Assembly (NCBI GenBank): GCA_017512705.1
Contig: JAFWEX010000105.1
Coordinates: 1-64,000 of the forward strand
Direction: 5' to 3'
Length of the DNA: 64,000 bases
DNA from: Paenibacillus sp.
Lineage (GTDB): Bacteria > Bacillota > Bacilli > Paenibacillales > Paenibacillaceae
Position numbers and translations under genes: made by a program. Of this stretch, positions 1 to 9,257 are shown piece by piece. The notes below the pieces were generated by a model that searched no databases, was not told the DNA's origin, and saw only the letters and a program-made list of their open reading frames with translations. Numbering within the stretch: position 1 is the stretch's first letter; each line of letters begins with the position of its first letter.

Positions 1-17
1 ACCGCACCAATCATATT

Positions 18-92
18 GCGGAAGTGGCTCAGCGGTAGAGCATCGCCTTGCCAAGGCGAGGGTCGCGGGTTCGATTCCCGTCTACCGCTCCA
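18..92 (+). tRNA. tRNA-Gly (GCC anticodon)
   Basis: Full cloverleaf with anticodon loop TTGCCAA (anticodon GCC), a T-arm with GGTTCGATTCC, and an encoded CCA end. The acceptor arms GCGGAAG and CTACCGC pair except for one A-A opposition at the fifth pair (positions 22 and 84). First gene of a four-tRNA cluster. Confidence 0.95.
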
Positions 93-98
93 ATATTT

Positions 99-175
99 GC
101 GCCCTTAGCTCAGCTGGATAGAGCGTTTGACTACGAATCAAAAGGCCGGGAGTTCGAATCTCTCAGGGCGCGCCA
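99..175 (+). tRNA. tRNA-Arg (ACG anticodon)
   Basis: Cloverleaf with a seven-pair acceptor stem (GCGCCCT with AGGGCGC), anticodon loop CTACGAA giving ACG, a GTTCGAATC T-loop and an encoded CCA. The wobble A is expected to be edited to inosine, so it would read CGU, CGC and CGA codons. Confidence 0.95.
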
Positions 176-191
176 TTATTACTTTTTATAT

Positions 192-265
192 CGGGATGTA
201 GCTCAGCTTGGTAGAGCACCTGGTTTGGGACCAGGGGGTCGCATGTTCAAATCGTGTCATCCCGA
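192..265 (+). tRNA. tRNA-Pro (TGG anticodon)
   Basis: Acceptor stem CGGGATG with CATCCCG, anticodon stem CCTGG/CCAGG around loop TTTGGGA (anticodon TGG), discriminator A. CCA is not encoded; TATTG follows the discriminator, so the end must be added by the nucleotidyltransferase. Confidence 0.95.
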
Positions 266-276
266 TATTGTTTTAT

Positions 277-347
277 GCGGGTGTAGTTCAATGGTAGAAC
301 TTTAGCCTTCCAAGCTAATAGCGTGGGTTCGATTCCCATCACCCGCT
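277..347 (+). tRNA. tRNA-Gly (TCC anticodon)
   Basis: Acceptor stem GCGGGTG with CACCCGC, anticodon loop CTTCCAA (TCC), short D-arm as usual for tRNA-Gly. CCA is not encoded. Last gene of the cluster; a strong terminator follows within ten bases. Confidence 0.95.
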
Positions 348-355
348 TACAATTA

Positions 356-390
356 AAAGAGTTCTTGCATAATGCAAGAACTCTTTTTTT
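356..390 (+). terminator. Rho-independent terminator of the tRNA cluster
   Basis: Perfect inverted repeat of about 13 pairs (AGAGTTCTTGCAT and its complement) with a minimal loop, followed by a run of seven T. It ends the tRNA transcript. Confidence 0.9.
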
Positions 391-518
391 GTTAAGTTAT
401 TTATGAATGTATTGATAAATACGGTGATACGGTGGGCTCGAAGAAATCAATTATATTATAAGTATATGTATCTATGTTAATCTAAATCTTAAAGAGAAAA
501 TGTATTGGAGGGAGTTCA

Positions 519-956
519 GTGGGTCCTATTATTATCATGATCATCGTTATTGTAGCTCTACTTGTTTTTGGAATGGGACAAATAGACAAATCGAATAGGC
601 TGAAGAGGGAGTTCGGTGCAAGATTGCACTCGGTCGGGATCCATCAATACGGGTTACCCCAAGTCTCAGAAGGTAAGATAATAGATGTACTATTAGGGAA
701 TGAAAAAATATTCATTAAAACGAATCACCAAATATTTGAGCTTTACCTTCATAAAGTGAGAGGAATCCATTCTTCGATCCCCAAAAACAGGATGACATCC
801 AAAAGTGTTCTTCTTACCATTAGTTATGATATGAATGGTAGATTCCGTGAAATAGGAATAGTGTTTATGAAGCCTTCGATCGCCAAACAATTTCTATGGG
901 AGATTGAGGGGAGATTGTTCACTACGAACTCCAGAAATGGCGTTACCAGACTGTAA
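519..956 (+). CDS. Hypothetical single-pass membrane protein
   Basis: A 145-residue protein that I do not recognise. Residues 3-20 are a strongly hydrophobic Ile/Val-rich segment, predicted as an N-terminal anchor. The rest is soluble and basic with mixed alpha/beta character. The GTG start is chosen because GGAGGGAG lies 5 bases upstream. It stands alone after the tRNA terminator, and about 130 bases further a hairpin could end the transcript. A membrane-tethered cytosolic domain is an inference from the hydrophobic N-terminus; no catalytic motif is visible. Confidence 0.7.
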   Translation: MGPIIIMIIVIVALLVFGMGQIDKSNRLKREFGARLHSVGIHQYGLPQVSEGKIIDVLLGNEKIFIKTNHQIFELYLHKVRGIHSSIPKNRMTSKSVLLTISYDMNGRFREIGIVFMKPSIAKQFLWEIEGRLFTTNSRNGVTRL

Positions 957-1089
957 TCGTAGACTCTAATGTAAGGCGCTAGCTTATACATACCTTTTAT
1001 TATTCTCTGTTGTACTGCTACAGTAGTTTCAAGTAAAATTTGTGCTAAGAGCATCCAGTGAGTGTTATCAAAAATCCTATTCACAATGG

Positions 1090-1132
1090 AAAGCTCCTTC
1101 TTTCCGTCTCAGAACTGGAAAGAGGAGCTTTT
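1090..1132. terminator. Bidirectional hairpin terminator
   Basis: Inverted repeat AAAGCTCC-TTCTTTCC with GGAAAGA-GGAGCTTT around an 11-base loop, with T-rich flank on the plus side and A-rich flank on the other. It sits between two convergent genes and can serve both. Confidence 0.65.
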
Positions 1133-1211
1133 CATTGTTTAAGGTGCTATTTTTACTATTTTTAAAATGAAGTTGATTCTATAATAAATTTAATAAAATT
1201 ATTTCCTGAGT

Positions 1212-2078
1212 TTAATATCGTTCCAGAATCGCCTGTGTCTTCAGGCCGTCGGCAGGGATTAGCCAGTTTTTGTTCTGAAGCAATTGCATCAACTGATTAC
1301 GTAGACCAGAAACGACTGCCGAGTCATCTGTTTTGAATGAAACTTCAACGATATTCTCAACACCTGTACCTGCTTCATTGCGGATAGGCCATACCTCTAG
1401 GGTAAGCTCTTGACCATTCCACGTTCCTTCGTAGCGCTGGAAGGTGATTGGGCCGTAGGCGCGAGATTGTGTGAGTTGTTGTTTGCCCCAGTTGGAGGCA
1501 GACCAGTTTTTCAATTTACCTGGAAGCTTGTCCAGCAGCAGGTTCAAGGCATCTTTTTCAGAAGGTAGCTGTAGGCCTGATGTTTTGGTATCTACCTTTT
1601 TCGTATTAGAGAAGCTCAGGGTCTGTTTGCCATATCCCCAATCAATCTCAGCCTCGTAGTTATCATCGGATTGATCGAAGCCTTCCTGGTTTGCGAGCGT
1701 TAGTGCTGCATTGATATCTCCGTTAATGACAGGGTAACGTTTTTTGTAAGTCAGCTCGTAGTTATTTTTGTCATCTTTTTTGCGAAAACGAACATTCCAT
1801 CCTTCTGCATCCAGTCCAAGAGCATTCGTATCGAAGTACTCCACATTGATGTTTCGTGCTGTGGCGTTCAGGCCAAGGCTCTGGATGACCTCACTGCGCG
1901 GTGTTCCCTCGGTGTTTAGGACCAGCTCCGGCTTCGCGAGGAACTTCACTTCATAAGCAGGAACGGCGTTGGCAGCGGCAGAAGCCGGCGGCGTATCCAG
2001 AAATGTCAGTCCACTTCCCAGGGTGATGATGCTCAGCATCAACGAGGCAGTTACCTTTTTCCACTTCTTCAAAACCAA
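1212..2078 (-). CDS. Secreted CYTH-like domain protein
   Basis: A 288-residue exported protein. Residues 1-34 form a classical signal peptide (basic start, hydrophobic core, ASAAA cleavage region). The mature part carries an EVKFL element near residue 42, then YFDT, a V-R-F-R-K-K-D strand and an ELTYKKR strand. That order resembles the CYTH (triphosphate tunnel) fold, which binds phosphate-rich or metal-bound ligands inside a barrel. The TTG start is preferred because GGAGAG lies just upstream. It is monocistronic with its own promoter region facing the LysR gene. The CYTH assignment rests on pattern only; catalytic activity outside the cell is not established. Confidence 0.7.
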   Translation of the reverse strand: MVLKKWKKVTASLMLSIITLGSGLTFLDTPPASAAANAVPAYEVKFLAKPELVLNTEGTPRSEVIQSLGLNATARNINVEYFDTNALGLDAEGWNVRFRKKDDKNNYELTYKKRYPVINGDINAALTLANQEGFDQSDDNYEAEIDWGYGKQTLSFSNTKKVDTKTSGLQLPSEKDALNLLLDKLPGKLKNWSASNWGKQQLTQSRAYGPITFQRYEGTWNGQELTLEVWPIRNEAGTGVENIVEVSFKTDDSAVVSGLRNQLMQLLQNKNWLIPADGLKTQAILERY

Positions 2079-2209
2079 TCACTCTCCAATCTGAATTAAC
2101 GTACAGACCCCACTTTACCGTCCAAGTTTCTGAATGCGATTAACGGGAAGCGCACATTACGTTAACCCTGCATAGATTTGATGAATGGCAAGCGATAGTT
2201 TTTATCGGT

Positions 2210-3139
2210 TCATCCAATAGGTTCGTGCAATGGAGGAGGATCGGCAGGAACGGCCCCACGCAACACGGCTATGAATCGATCAACCTGAACCGAAGGGTGG
2301 CGATCTTTGTTGTGTACAGTATAGATATGGCGCGGTGCCTGCTCTCCCGGAATGGGAAGCACTTGTATAAAACCTTGCTGTTCCTCCCACTGTACGGCCA
2401 TTCGCGACATGAAGGAGATATGACCGCCAAGTAACACGAGTTGTTTGATCGCTTCCAGGGAATCCATCTCCACCGTACTGCGTAGCCGAATACCATGTTG
2501 TGCAAGCCATTGATTGGTCAGCCTCCGGGTACTGGACTCATTACCATGTAACGCGAAGGGGATCTGTGCGATATCTTCAGGCCGCAACGATTCTTTCTGA
2601 GTCAGTGCATGTTGTGGAGCGCAGATTAACACGAGATCGTCTTTGCACAGCGTCTCCGCATGCAATATCGGGCCAACAAACGGTTCAGATGAGATGATAC
2701 CCAGATCAAGCTGATGACGGACTACCATCTCGCGGATGACAGGGGCGGGTTTGACGGATAAGACCATCTGAATGCCAGGAAACTCCTGCGAAAAGGAATG
2801 TAGCATGGGCGGAAGTAGATATGTAGCTGGAACGTAACTTGCTCCAATATGGAGCGTGCCCCGATACAGACTTTCGTATTCTTTGACTACACGGCGTGCC
2901 TCTTGGGTCAAGGCGTTGATTTTGACGCTATAATGAAGCAAAGCTTGTCCAGCTTCAGTCAGAAATGTTTTTCCACTGCGCGATTCGAACAAACGCACTC
3001 CCATCTCTTCCTCTAATGACTTCATATGAAAAGTAACGGTAGGCTGCTTGATGCCCAGGATCTCGGCCACGCTTGTCATATGGTGATGTTTGTCGATCAA
3101 TTCGACAATGTGCAACTTGATCAGGTTCAACTTGTCCAC
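2210..3139 (-). CDS. LysR-family transcriptional regulator
   Basis: A 309-residue regulator with an N-terminal winged HTH (residues 3-60; the recognition region includes IKQPTVTFHMKSLE and GVRLFESRSG) and a C-terminal type-2 periplasmic-binding-like effector domain from about residue 90. It is divergent from the ABC importer operon, the usual LysR geometry. The 150-base gap holds an ATAGATT-type palindrome, so control of the importer and of its own gene is likely. The ligand is not evident; because it neighbours a transporter, the transported compound is the natural guess. Confidence 0.9.
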   Translation of the reverse strand: MDKLNLIKLHIVELIDKHHHMTSVAEILGIKQPTVTFHMKSLEEEMGVRLFESRSGKTFLTEAGQALLHYSVKINALTQEARRVVKEYESLYRGTLHIGASYVPATYLLPPMLHSFSQEFPGIQMVLSVKPAPVIREMVVRHQLDLGIISSEPFVGPILHAETLCKDDLVLICAPQHALTQKESLRPEDIAQIPFALHGNESSTRRLTNQWLAQHGIRLRSTVEMDSLEAIKQLVLLGGHISFMSRMAVQWEEQQGFIQVLPIPGEQAPRHIYTVHNKDRHPSVQVDRFIAVLRGAVPADPPPLHEPIG

Positions 3140-3166
3140 ACTCCTCTACGTTCTACATCCTCTTCT

Positions 3167-3181
3167 ATAGATTTAATCTAT
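3167..3181. promoter_or_regulatory. Palindrome, candidate LysR operator
   Basis: ATAGATT-T-AATCTAT, a perfect 7+7 inverted repeat with a one-base centre, lies between the LysR gene and the divergent ABC operon. It agrees with the T-N11-A dyads that LysR proteins bind. No direct proof. Confidence 0.5.
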
Positions 3182-3289
3182 GAACATCAACAGAATTCAT
3201 CTAAAAAGTTAATTCCCATTTTACAAACTCAATAAACAACTCTTGAAGGCGAGCGTTAGACTGAGATCAGTACAAGAGGACAGGCAGGG

Positions 3290-4366
3290 ATGCGTATGAA
3301 ACTGGAGTTAACGGGAGTTCAAAAATCATTTCATCAAACGCCTGCACTATTGCCCACCGATCTGACGCTTGAACACGGAAAATTCACTACCTTGCTGGGC
3401 CCTTCAGGCTGTGGCAAAACGACTCTGCTTCGCATGATTGCCGGGCTGGAACAGCCGGATGCGGGAGAGATTCGTGCGGATGGGGAATACATCTACTCTG
3501 CAGTAAAGCGGATCGATACACCAACACACAAGCGCAATCTGGGCATGGTGTTTCAGGATTTTGCATTATGGCCGCATATGACGGTATACGAAAATGTAGC
3601 TTTTGGTCTGAAAGCAGGCAAACAGAAGTCGGATCTGCGCCAGAAGGTGAATGAAGCACTGGATATGGTTCGCCTGCAAGGCATGGAGGATCGTTATCCT
3701 CATCAGCTGTCAGGTGGACAGCAGCAGCGAGTTGCTTTTGCCAGAGCGGTAGCTGTGAAGCCGGGTATGATCTTGTTTGATGAGCCACTGAGTGCACTGG
3801 ATGCGGTACTTCGAGAAGAGATGCGAATTGAGATGATGTCACTGGTACGGGACATGGGATTAACGGCCCTGTATGTGACGCATGATCAGATTGAGGCAAT
3901 GTCCATGTCGGATGAGATTGTGGTGATGCAGAAAGGACGAATTTTGCAAAAGGGTACGCCCGAAATGATCTATTCTGCGTCGAGTGATCCTTATGTCGCC
4001 TCGTTTATCGGGAAATCCAATTGGCTTACGCCAAACGAATCTATGATTCGTCCGGAACATGTGACCTGGTACAAAGCAGGCCATGATGATCTGGGTTACC
4101 CTGGAAGAATCCTCAGCGTTAGTTATGTGGGAGAACGTTATGAGGTACGTGTACAGATGGAAGGTCTGGGCGTGTGGACAGCGTATGCGAACGAAAGGGT
4201 GCGCGTTGGGGAGAGAGTGCAGCTACATGTATCGCCAGAACGAATCTGCCGCATGCATGATCCACAGGGCCAGAATAGAAGTTCGAATGCAGATTCAGAT
4301 TTGCAGCTCCATCTGAATCAGGAGACGGGTGGAAAGCAGAGGGAAGTGATTGCTGCCGCAAACTAA
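3290..4366 (+). CDS. ABC importer ATP-binding protein (FbpC/PotA/PhnT type)
   Basis: A 358-residue ATPase that energises the adjacent importer. Walker A GPSGCGKT is at residues 37-44, the Q-loop is FQDFALWP, the signature LSGGQQQR, and Walker B ILFDEPLSALD. A C-terminal TOBE-like region follows from about residue 255, as in ferric-ion, spermidine and 2-aminoethylphosphonate importers. AGAGGA lies 9 bases before the ATG. It is the first gene of a four-gene operon (ATPase, binding lipoprotein, fused permease, MBL-fold protein) and is divergent from the LysR gene. The substrate class is unresolved between Fe(III), thiamine and phosphonate. Confidence 0.9.
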   Translation: MRMKLELTGVQKSFHQTPALLPTDLTLEHGKFTTLLGPSGCGKTTLLRMIAGLEQPDAGEIRADGEYIYSAVKRIDTPTHKRNLGMVFQDFALWPHMTVYENVAFGLKAGKQKSDLRQKVNEALDMVRLQGMEDRYPHQLSGGQQQRVAFARAVAVKPGMILFDEPLSALDAVLREEMRIEMMSLVRDMGLTALYVTHDQIEAMSMSDEIVVMQKGRILQKGTPEMIYSASSDPYVASFIGKSNWLTPNESMIRPEHVTWYKAGHDDLGYPGRILSVSYVGERYEVRVQMEGLGVWTAYANERVRVGERVQLHVSPERICRMHDPQGQNRSSNADSDLQLHLNQETGGKQREVIAAAN

Positions 4367-4487
4367 CAGGTTCGCCACAGGTAACTTAAGAGGATCTAGA
4401 ATGAACTAAAACGTGAAGTGGATCAAATGATGTGCAGAACAATACAAGGCGTAGTAGCTTACCTAATACGAATCTAAGGGAGATGGC

Positions 4488-5570
4488 ATGAACATGTTCG
4501 GTATGAAGTCACGTAAAAAGAGTGCAATACTTCTATTAACAGCAGTGATGAGTCTCAGTCTGTTCGGATGCAGCACGGGCAACACTACGAATTCTAATGC
4601 AGCACAGCCTGCGGGGGATGGAAATACAGCGGCAGCAGCGGAAACACCGACAAAAGAAGCAGGTGGCAAACTGGTATTGTACAGTGCAGGGCCACAGAAG
4701 CTGGCAGATAATATCGTAAGTGGTTTTACAGCGAAAACAGGCATTGAAGTGGAGATGTTCCAAGGTACGACAGGCAAAATTCTAGCTCGTATGGAAGCAG
4801 AGAAATCTAACCCGGTAGCAGACGTCGTTATTCTGGCATCTTTGCCTTCGGCACAGGCGCTAAAGGCGGAGGGTCTCACGTTGCCTTATCCGGAAGCTGC
4901 CAATGCGGACAAGCTGAACAAAGATTGGTCGGATGCAGAAGGCAACTATTTTAGCAGTAGTGCATCTGCGCTGGGCATTGTATATAACAGCAAACTGGTG
5001 ACGACGCCGCCCAAAAGCTGGGCAGATCTGGCAACACCGGCATGGAAAGATGTTGTGAACATTCCTGATCCGACATTGTCTGGTTCTGCACTCGATTTCA
5101 TTACAGGTTACCTAAGTGCTAATGGGGATAAAGGATGGGATCTGCTGAGTGCCTACAAAGCGAACGGTGTAGCTATGACAGGAGCGAACCAGGAAGCATT
5201 AGATCCGGTCATTACGGGTGCCAAAAGCATTGTGGCAGCAGGTGTAGACTACATGGCCTACTCTGCCAAAGCCAAAGGGGAACCACTGGATATCGTTTAC
5301 CCTGAAGAAGGTACAGTCATTAGCCCGAGACCAGCAGCCATTTTAAAATCGAGTCCCAATGTAGCGAATGCCAAAGCATTTATTGACTATCTGTTGTCGG
5401 ACGAGGCACAGAAGCTGGTAACAGATGCATATCTGATTCCGGGACGTGAGGATATTGAAGCAACGAATCGTGCCAATGTGAAGGATATCCCTCAACTGAA
5501 AGTGGACTGGGCATGGATGAGTGAGCATGGTGATGAGACTGCAGCACGTTTCTCCGAAACTTTTAAATAA
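4488..5570 (+). CDS. Extracellular solute-binding lipoprotein (ferric/phosphonate family)
   Basis: A 360-residue binding protein. A lipoprotein signal ends in SLFGC (lipid-carrying Cys28), followed by an Ala/Thr/Asn-rich linker. The mature part starts with KLVLYSAG and continues with family-1 periplasmic-binding features typical of FbpA/AfuA and 2-aminoethylphosphonate-binding PhnS proteins (DVVILASLP, ALGIVYNSKLV, STVISPRPAAI-like region). AAGGGAG sets the start. It should capture the ligand outside the membrane and deliver it to the downstream permease. I cannot name the ligand from residues alone. Confidence 0.85.
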   Translation: MNMFGMKSRKKSAILLLTAVMSLSLFGCSTGNTTNSNAAQPAGDGNTAAAAETPTKEAGGKLVLYSAGPQKLADNIVSGFTAKTGIEVEMFQGTTGKILARMEAEKSNPVADVVILASLPSAQALKAEGLTLPYPEAANADKLNKDWSDAEGNYFSSSASALGIVYNSKLVTTPPKSWADLATPAWKDVVNIPDPTLSGSALDFITGYLSANGDKGWDLLSAYKANGVAMTGANQEALDPVITGAKSIVAAGVDYMAYSAKAKGEPLDIVYPEEGTVISPRPAAILKSSPNVANAKAFIDYLLSDEAQKLVTDAYLIPGREDIEATNRANVKDIPQLKVDWAWMSEHGDETAARFSETFK

Positions 5571-5839
5571 GTGAACGTATGAGTGCTATGGATAAGTTGG
5601 ACAAAAGATTTACAAGGAAACGGAGAGGACAGAAAAAACCTGGAGAAACAAAGTGTTCGCCTTTATCACCGGATTTTCCCTTTAAAAGGGATAAAAAAAA
5701 TCTGGGGATAACAGCGATCGGAAGGTTATTCTGTCATCGGAGTGTGAATGTTCCAACGTGTGGAAGAACAAATACAAAAAACGGTAGGCAACAGGGAGAT
5801 CTGCTGTCTTGACGTGGAATGTCATGTGAGGTGAGCGTA

Positions 5840-7525
5840 GTGAAACCTGTTGTTATGGATAACAACCGTATATTTCGGAGAGTGGGCGTGGTGTTAGCCC
5901 TCTTTCTGCTGACGATTAGTATTGGAATGCCGCTACTATTGATATTCTGGCAAAGTGTTTATCCAGATGGGCAATGGGACTGGATGGCGCCAATTCGTAC
6001 GATTACCGGTCATCATCTGTCGAGTGTGCTGCTGAATTCCATCTGGCTAGGGATCTGCGTGGTAGCATTGACAACATTGCTGTCGTTACCCCTCGCGTGG
6101 ATGATGTCCAAAACCCGGATGGGAGAGAACCGCTGGGTTGATGTGATACTGATGATCCCGTTCATGACCCCGCCGTATATCGGCTCGATGGGCTGGATTT
6201 TGTTTATGCAAAAAGGGGGATACCTGCAGCAATGGGTTCCTTCATCTGCGAACTGGACGGAGCTGTTCTTTAGCTTCTGGGGCATGGTCTTGATCATGAG
6301 TCTGCACCTGTTTCCATTCCTCTATCTGCTGCTGCGAGATGCATTGATCCGCATCGGTGGCAATCTGGAGGAAGCAGGGGCCGTGCACGGGGCACGTGCA
6401 GGATACCGCTTCAGACGTATTATTCTCCCCCTACTGCTGTCGTCTTACGGAATGGGGATTATGCTTGTTTTTGTTAAAACGATTGCAGAGTTCGGCACCC
6501 CAGCTACCTTTGGTCGCAAGATCGGTTATTATGTGATGACTTCTGAGATTCACAAGTACATCTCCAGTTGGCCGATTGACTTTGGTAAGGCTACTTCGCT
6601 GGCATCTGTACTGCTGTCCGTCTGTCTGGTCATGTGGTACATGCAGTCGGCGATCAGCCGGAAGTTCACGTATCGTCTGGTAGGTGGCAAAGGCCAGCGT
6701 TCGAAGCGTTATTCTCTACGTGGCTGGACAGGATGGTTGTGCGGTGCGTATCTGGCTGTTCTATTGATTCTGTCGATCGGCATTCCGTATTTCTCCATCA
6801 TTGCAGCCTCCACGATGAAACTGCGGGGAGCAGGGCTGGCATTGGATAATCTGACACTGGAGCATTATCGGGAGCTATTATCTTGGGGCTCCGTAAGCAT
6901 GAAGGCCATTGGGAACTCTCTTGGGCTGTCTCTGGCAGCTTCCACGGTGGCGGTGGTTATAGGTACAGGTTTTGCACTGGCGATTGGCAAGTCTTCATCG
7001 TTCATGCAGCGGATCATCGATCTGTTCAGTCTGCTGCCCAATACGGTGCCAGGCATTGTAATGGTCGTAGGACTGATTCTATTCTGGAACTCGCCGTGGA
7101 TGCCCGTGACACTATATAACACGTACGGTATGGTGGTGCTCACCTATGTTGTGCTGTTCCTGCCATACACCGTGCAATATGTAAAATCTAGCTTCACCCA
7201 GATTGACGGCACGTTGTTCCAGGCGGGTCAAGTGTTTGGCGGTAAGCCGCTGTATATTCTGCGGCGTATCCTTGTTCCGCTGATCCTGCCCGGCATGCTG
7301 GCGGGCTGGATGATGACATTTACGATTGCGACCCGTGAATTGGTTGGTTCGCTTCTGATTCTTCCGCCGTCGATGCAGACGTCGGCGACGTATATTTTTG
7401 CCCAGTTTGAACAGGGTCAGGTGTCGCTTGGTATGGCAATGGCTGTGGTGACCGTAGGTATGACGGTGCTGATGCTGCTGGGAATTGAAATGCTGAATTC
7501 AAAGAGAAAGTGGAATGCATCATGA
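5840..7525 (+). CDS. Fused ABC importer permease (FbpB type)
   Basis: About 561 residues with roughly twelve hydrophobic segments in two homologous halves. Each half has an EAA-type loop (LEEAGAVHGARAGYRFRRIILP near residue 195; LFQAGQVFGGKPLYILRRILVP near residue 470), so both permease domains sit in one chain, as in FbpB and PhnU-like proteins. GTG at 5840 is chosen over an upstream ATG because GAGGTGAGC precedes it at good spacing. About 270 non-coding bases separate it from the binding protein. The stop codon overlaps the next gene's start. Confidence 0.85.
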   Translation: MKPVVMDNNRIFRRVGVVLALFLLTISIGMPLLLIFWQSVYPDGQWDWMAPIRTITGHHLSSVLLNSIWLGICVVALTTLLSLPLAWMMSKTRMGENRWVDVILMIPFMTPPYIGSMGWILFMQKGGYLQQWVPSSANWTELFFSFWGMVLIMSLHLFPFLYLLLRDALIRIGGNLEEAGAVHGARAGYRFRRIILPLLLSSYGMGIMLVFVKTIAEFGTPATFGRKIGYYVMTSEIHKYISSWPIDFGKATSLASVLLSVCLVMWYMQSAISRKFTYRLVGGKGQRSKRYSLRGWTGWLCGAYLAVLLILSIGIPYFSIIAASTMKLRGAGLALDNLTLEHYRELLSWGSVSMKAIGNSLGLSLAASTVAVVIGTGFALAIGKSSSFMQRIIDLFSLLPNTVPGIVMVVGLILFWNSPWMPVTLYNTYGMVVLTYVVLFLPYTVQYVKSSFTQIDGTLFQAGQVFGGKPLYILRRILVPLILPGMLAGWMMTFTIATRELVGSLLILPPSMQTSATYIFAQFEQGQVSLGMAMAVVTVGMTVLMLLGIEMLNSKRKWNAS

Positions 7526-9165
7526 TCAAACTGAACGTATGGGGCGGTGCGGGCGAGCACGGACGTTCCGCCTATTTGCTCAGCGGGAGCCTTTACCGCC
7601 TGCTGCTGGATTGTGGTGTGAAAAAAGAGGGCAACGGCGAATATCCGCTCATTGAACCAGCGGTTGTACCACAACTGGATGCGGTGCTGTTATCCCATGC
7701 CCATGAGGATCACTCCGTTGCCATCCCGCTGCTCTACAAGCTAGGGTACACGGGCGAAGTATGGACAACACGCGAGACAAAAGATCAGCTGACAACGTAT
7801 TTTCGAGCATGGAGACGCAATATGGAACGTGTGGGTCAATCCTTGCCCTATGGAGAATCGGATGAGCAGCTTATTCGCTACCGCTTTTTGGAGGATGAGG
7901 CTGAACGTGAGTGCTGGTTTGAATTGTTACCCGGTGTGTCAGTGATCTGGGGGCGCAGCGGACATTTGGCTGGATCCGTCTGGTTTGGACTGGAGATGCA
8001 AGGCAGGCGAATACTGTACTCGGGTGATTACACATCGGAGTCGATGTTGCTGCAAGCGGACGATGTGGCTGACGGTTTCAGGAAAGCGGACCTGGAGCGT
8101 CAGAGTAGAACGTGGACAGAGCCACATTCAGTCTCAATAGGAGGAATTCAAGGTCTGTCAGGCAGAAATCATGTGACGTACAAAAGAATGACTGGGCAGC
8201 GGGCATATGTTAAAGCTCATGCTTTTGAGGCTACAGGTGCTGAAGGAGCAACGATCGGTTCTTCTGCTTCTCTGGAATGGGAGAGAGAACCACGTATTCA
8301 TACTCCCGTGCCTACAGATGAGCATTCCTCTGCAGACTACAGCTACAAGGATGAACGAACTAGCGAAAACATGGTTACCACGTCTCTATCTACAGTTCAA
8401 CTTGACCTTGCTATTATAGATGCTGCGTATGGCACAGACCGGGACACACAGGTCGATAAATTGCGACAACTGGGGCAGGTCATATCCAGAACCCTTGGAT
8501 GTGGGGGCAAGGTGCTTCTCCCAATGCCAGCGGTAGGCCGAGGGCAGGAATTGATTCTGTGGGCACAGCAGCACTTCCCTGATGTGCCATTGATTGTAGA
8601 AGAGAAGCTTGTAGAAGGTATGCAGCAATTGCAGGGAGCATCTGGCTGGCTTAGAGAACAGAAGGAACAAATGCTTGGCAGCAGCAGGTCTGTACACAGA
8701 ATTTCAGGGTTTCTACATGGGACGGACTGGGATAGAGTCGGTACGGAAGAGGAGCGTTTGAGATTGCTTGCGAAGTATGGGGCTTCACTTTGGTTTATCC
8801 CAGATGGCATGATGCAATCTGCTTTGGCACGCTGGTATTATGGAGAGTGGGCATCTGATGGAAACAACCTTGTTCTGCTCACTGGACATGCGGGCGGTGG
8901 TACATTTGCTCATCAACTGCTCGACATGCCAGAGCGATACGGCATGTGCAGGGTGGAGAAGGTTCGTTACAAGGTACATCAAGGTTGGCTTGACGTTGAG
9001 CTGATGTTAAAGCGGGTGTCTGCCCGGCACAACGTACTTGTGCATACCGATTATGCCGAGACAGAACGACTGCGGCAAGGGCTGCTTAGGGAGCATCTTC
9101 AACGAGAATCAGAGATTGATCTAGAGATTGATCTGTTGTCTCCTGGAGATGAATTAATCATTTGA
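7522..9165 (+). CDS. MBL-fold (beta-CASP/RNase-like) metallohydrolase in transporter operon
   Basis: A 547-residue protein with the metallo-beta-lactamase signature HAHEDH at residues 59-64, a later GHLAGS histidine and a YSGDYTSES element, which together build the di-metal site. The arrangement resembles RNase J/CPSF-like proteins. Between the MBL core and a second conserved region (LAIIDAAYGTDRDTQ, then LLPMPAVGRGQE) lies a roughly 100-residue, low-conservation, hydrophilic insert (residues ~185-285). The ATG overlaps the permease stop (ATGA), so translation is coupled. A hydrolase acting on the imported compound is an inference; an RNase is the alternative. Confidence 0.75.
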   Translation: MIKLNVWGGAGEHGRSAYLLSGSLYRLLLDCGVKKEGNGEYPLIEPAVVPQLDAVLLSHAHEDHSVAIPLLYKLGYTGEVWTTRETKDQLTTYFRAWRRNMERVGQSLPYGESDEQLIRYRFLEDEAERECWFELLPGVSVIWGRSGHLAGSVWFGLEMQGRRILYSGDYTSESMLLQADDVADGFRKADLERQSRTWTEPHSVSIGGIQGLSGRNHVTYKRMTGQRAYVKAHAFEATGAEGATIGSSASLEWEREPRIHTPVPTDEHSSADYSYKDERTSENMVTTSLSTVQLDLAIIDAAYGTDRDTQVDKLRQLGQVISRTLGCGGKVLLPMPAVGRGQELILWAQQHFPDVPLIVEEKLVEGMQQLQGASGWLREQKEQMLGSSRSVHRISGFLHGTDWDRVGTEEERLRLLAKYGASLWFIPDGMMQSALARWYYGEWASDGNNLVLLTGHAGGGTFAHQLLDMPERYGMCRVEKVRYKVHQGWLDVELMLKRVSARHNVLVHTDYAETERLRQGLLREHLQRESEIDLEIDLLSPGDELII

Positions 9166-9212
9166 AGGATAGCTGAGTACCGAACAGGAAGAACGGCATG
9201 CATAAATACAAA

Positions 9213-9246
9213 GAAGCGTCTATCAAGATCGATAGATGCTTTTTTG
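9213..9246 (+). terminator. Terminator of the ABC-MBL operon
   Basis: Inverted repeat AGCGTCTATC with GATAGATGCT around a short loop, followed by six T. Confidence 0.85.
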
Positions 9247-9257
9247 TATGACCACGT

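Noticed and set aside
824-1084. 86-codon minus-strand frame beside the 519 gene
   Set aside because: Overlaps the better supported plus-strand gene and lacks a ribosome site.
5579-5812. 77-codon plus-strand frame between binding protein and permease
   Set aside because: No ribosome site, no domain pattern, composition like untranslated sequence. I treat 5571-5839 as intergenic.
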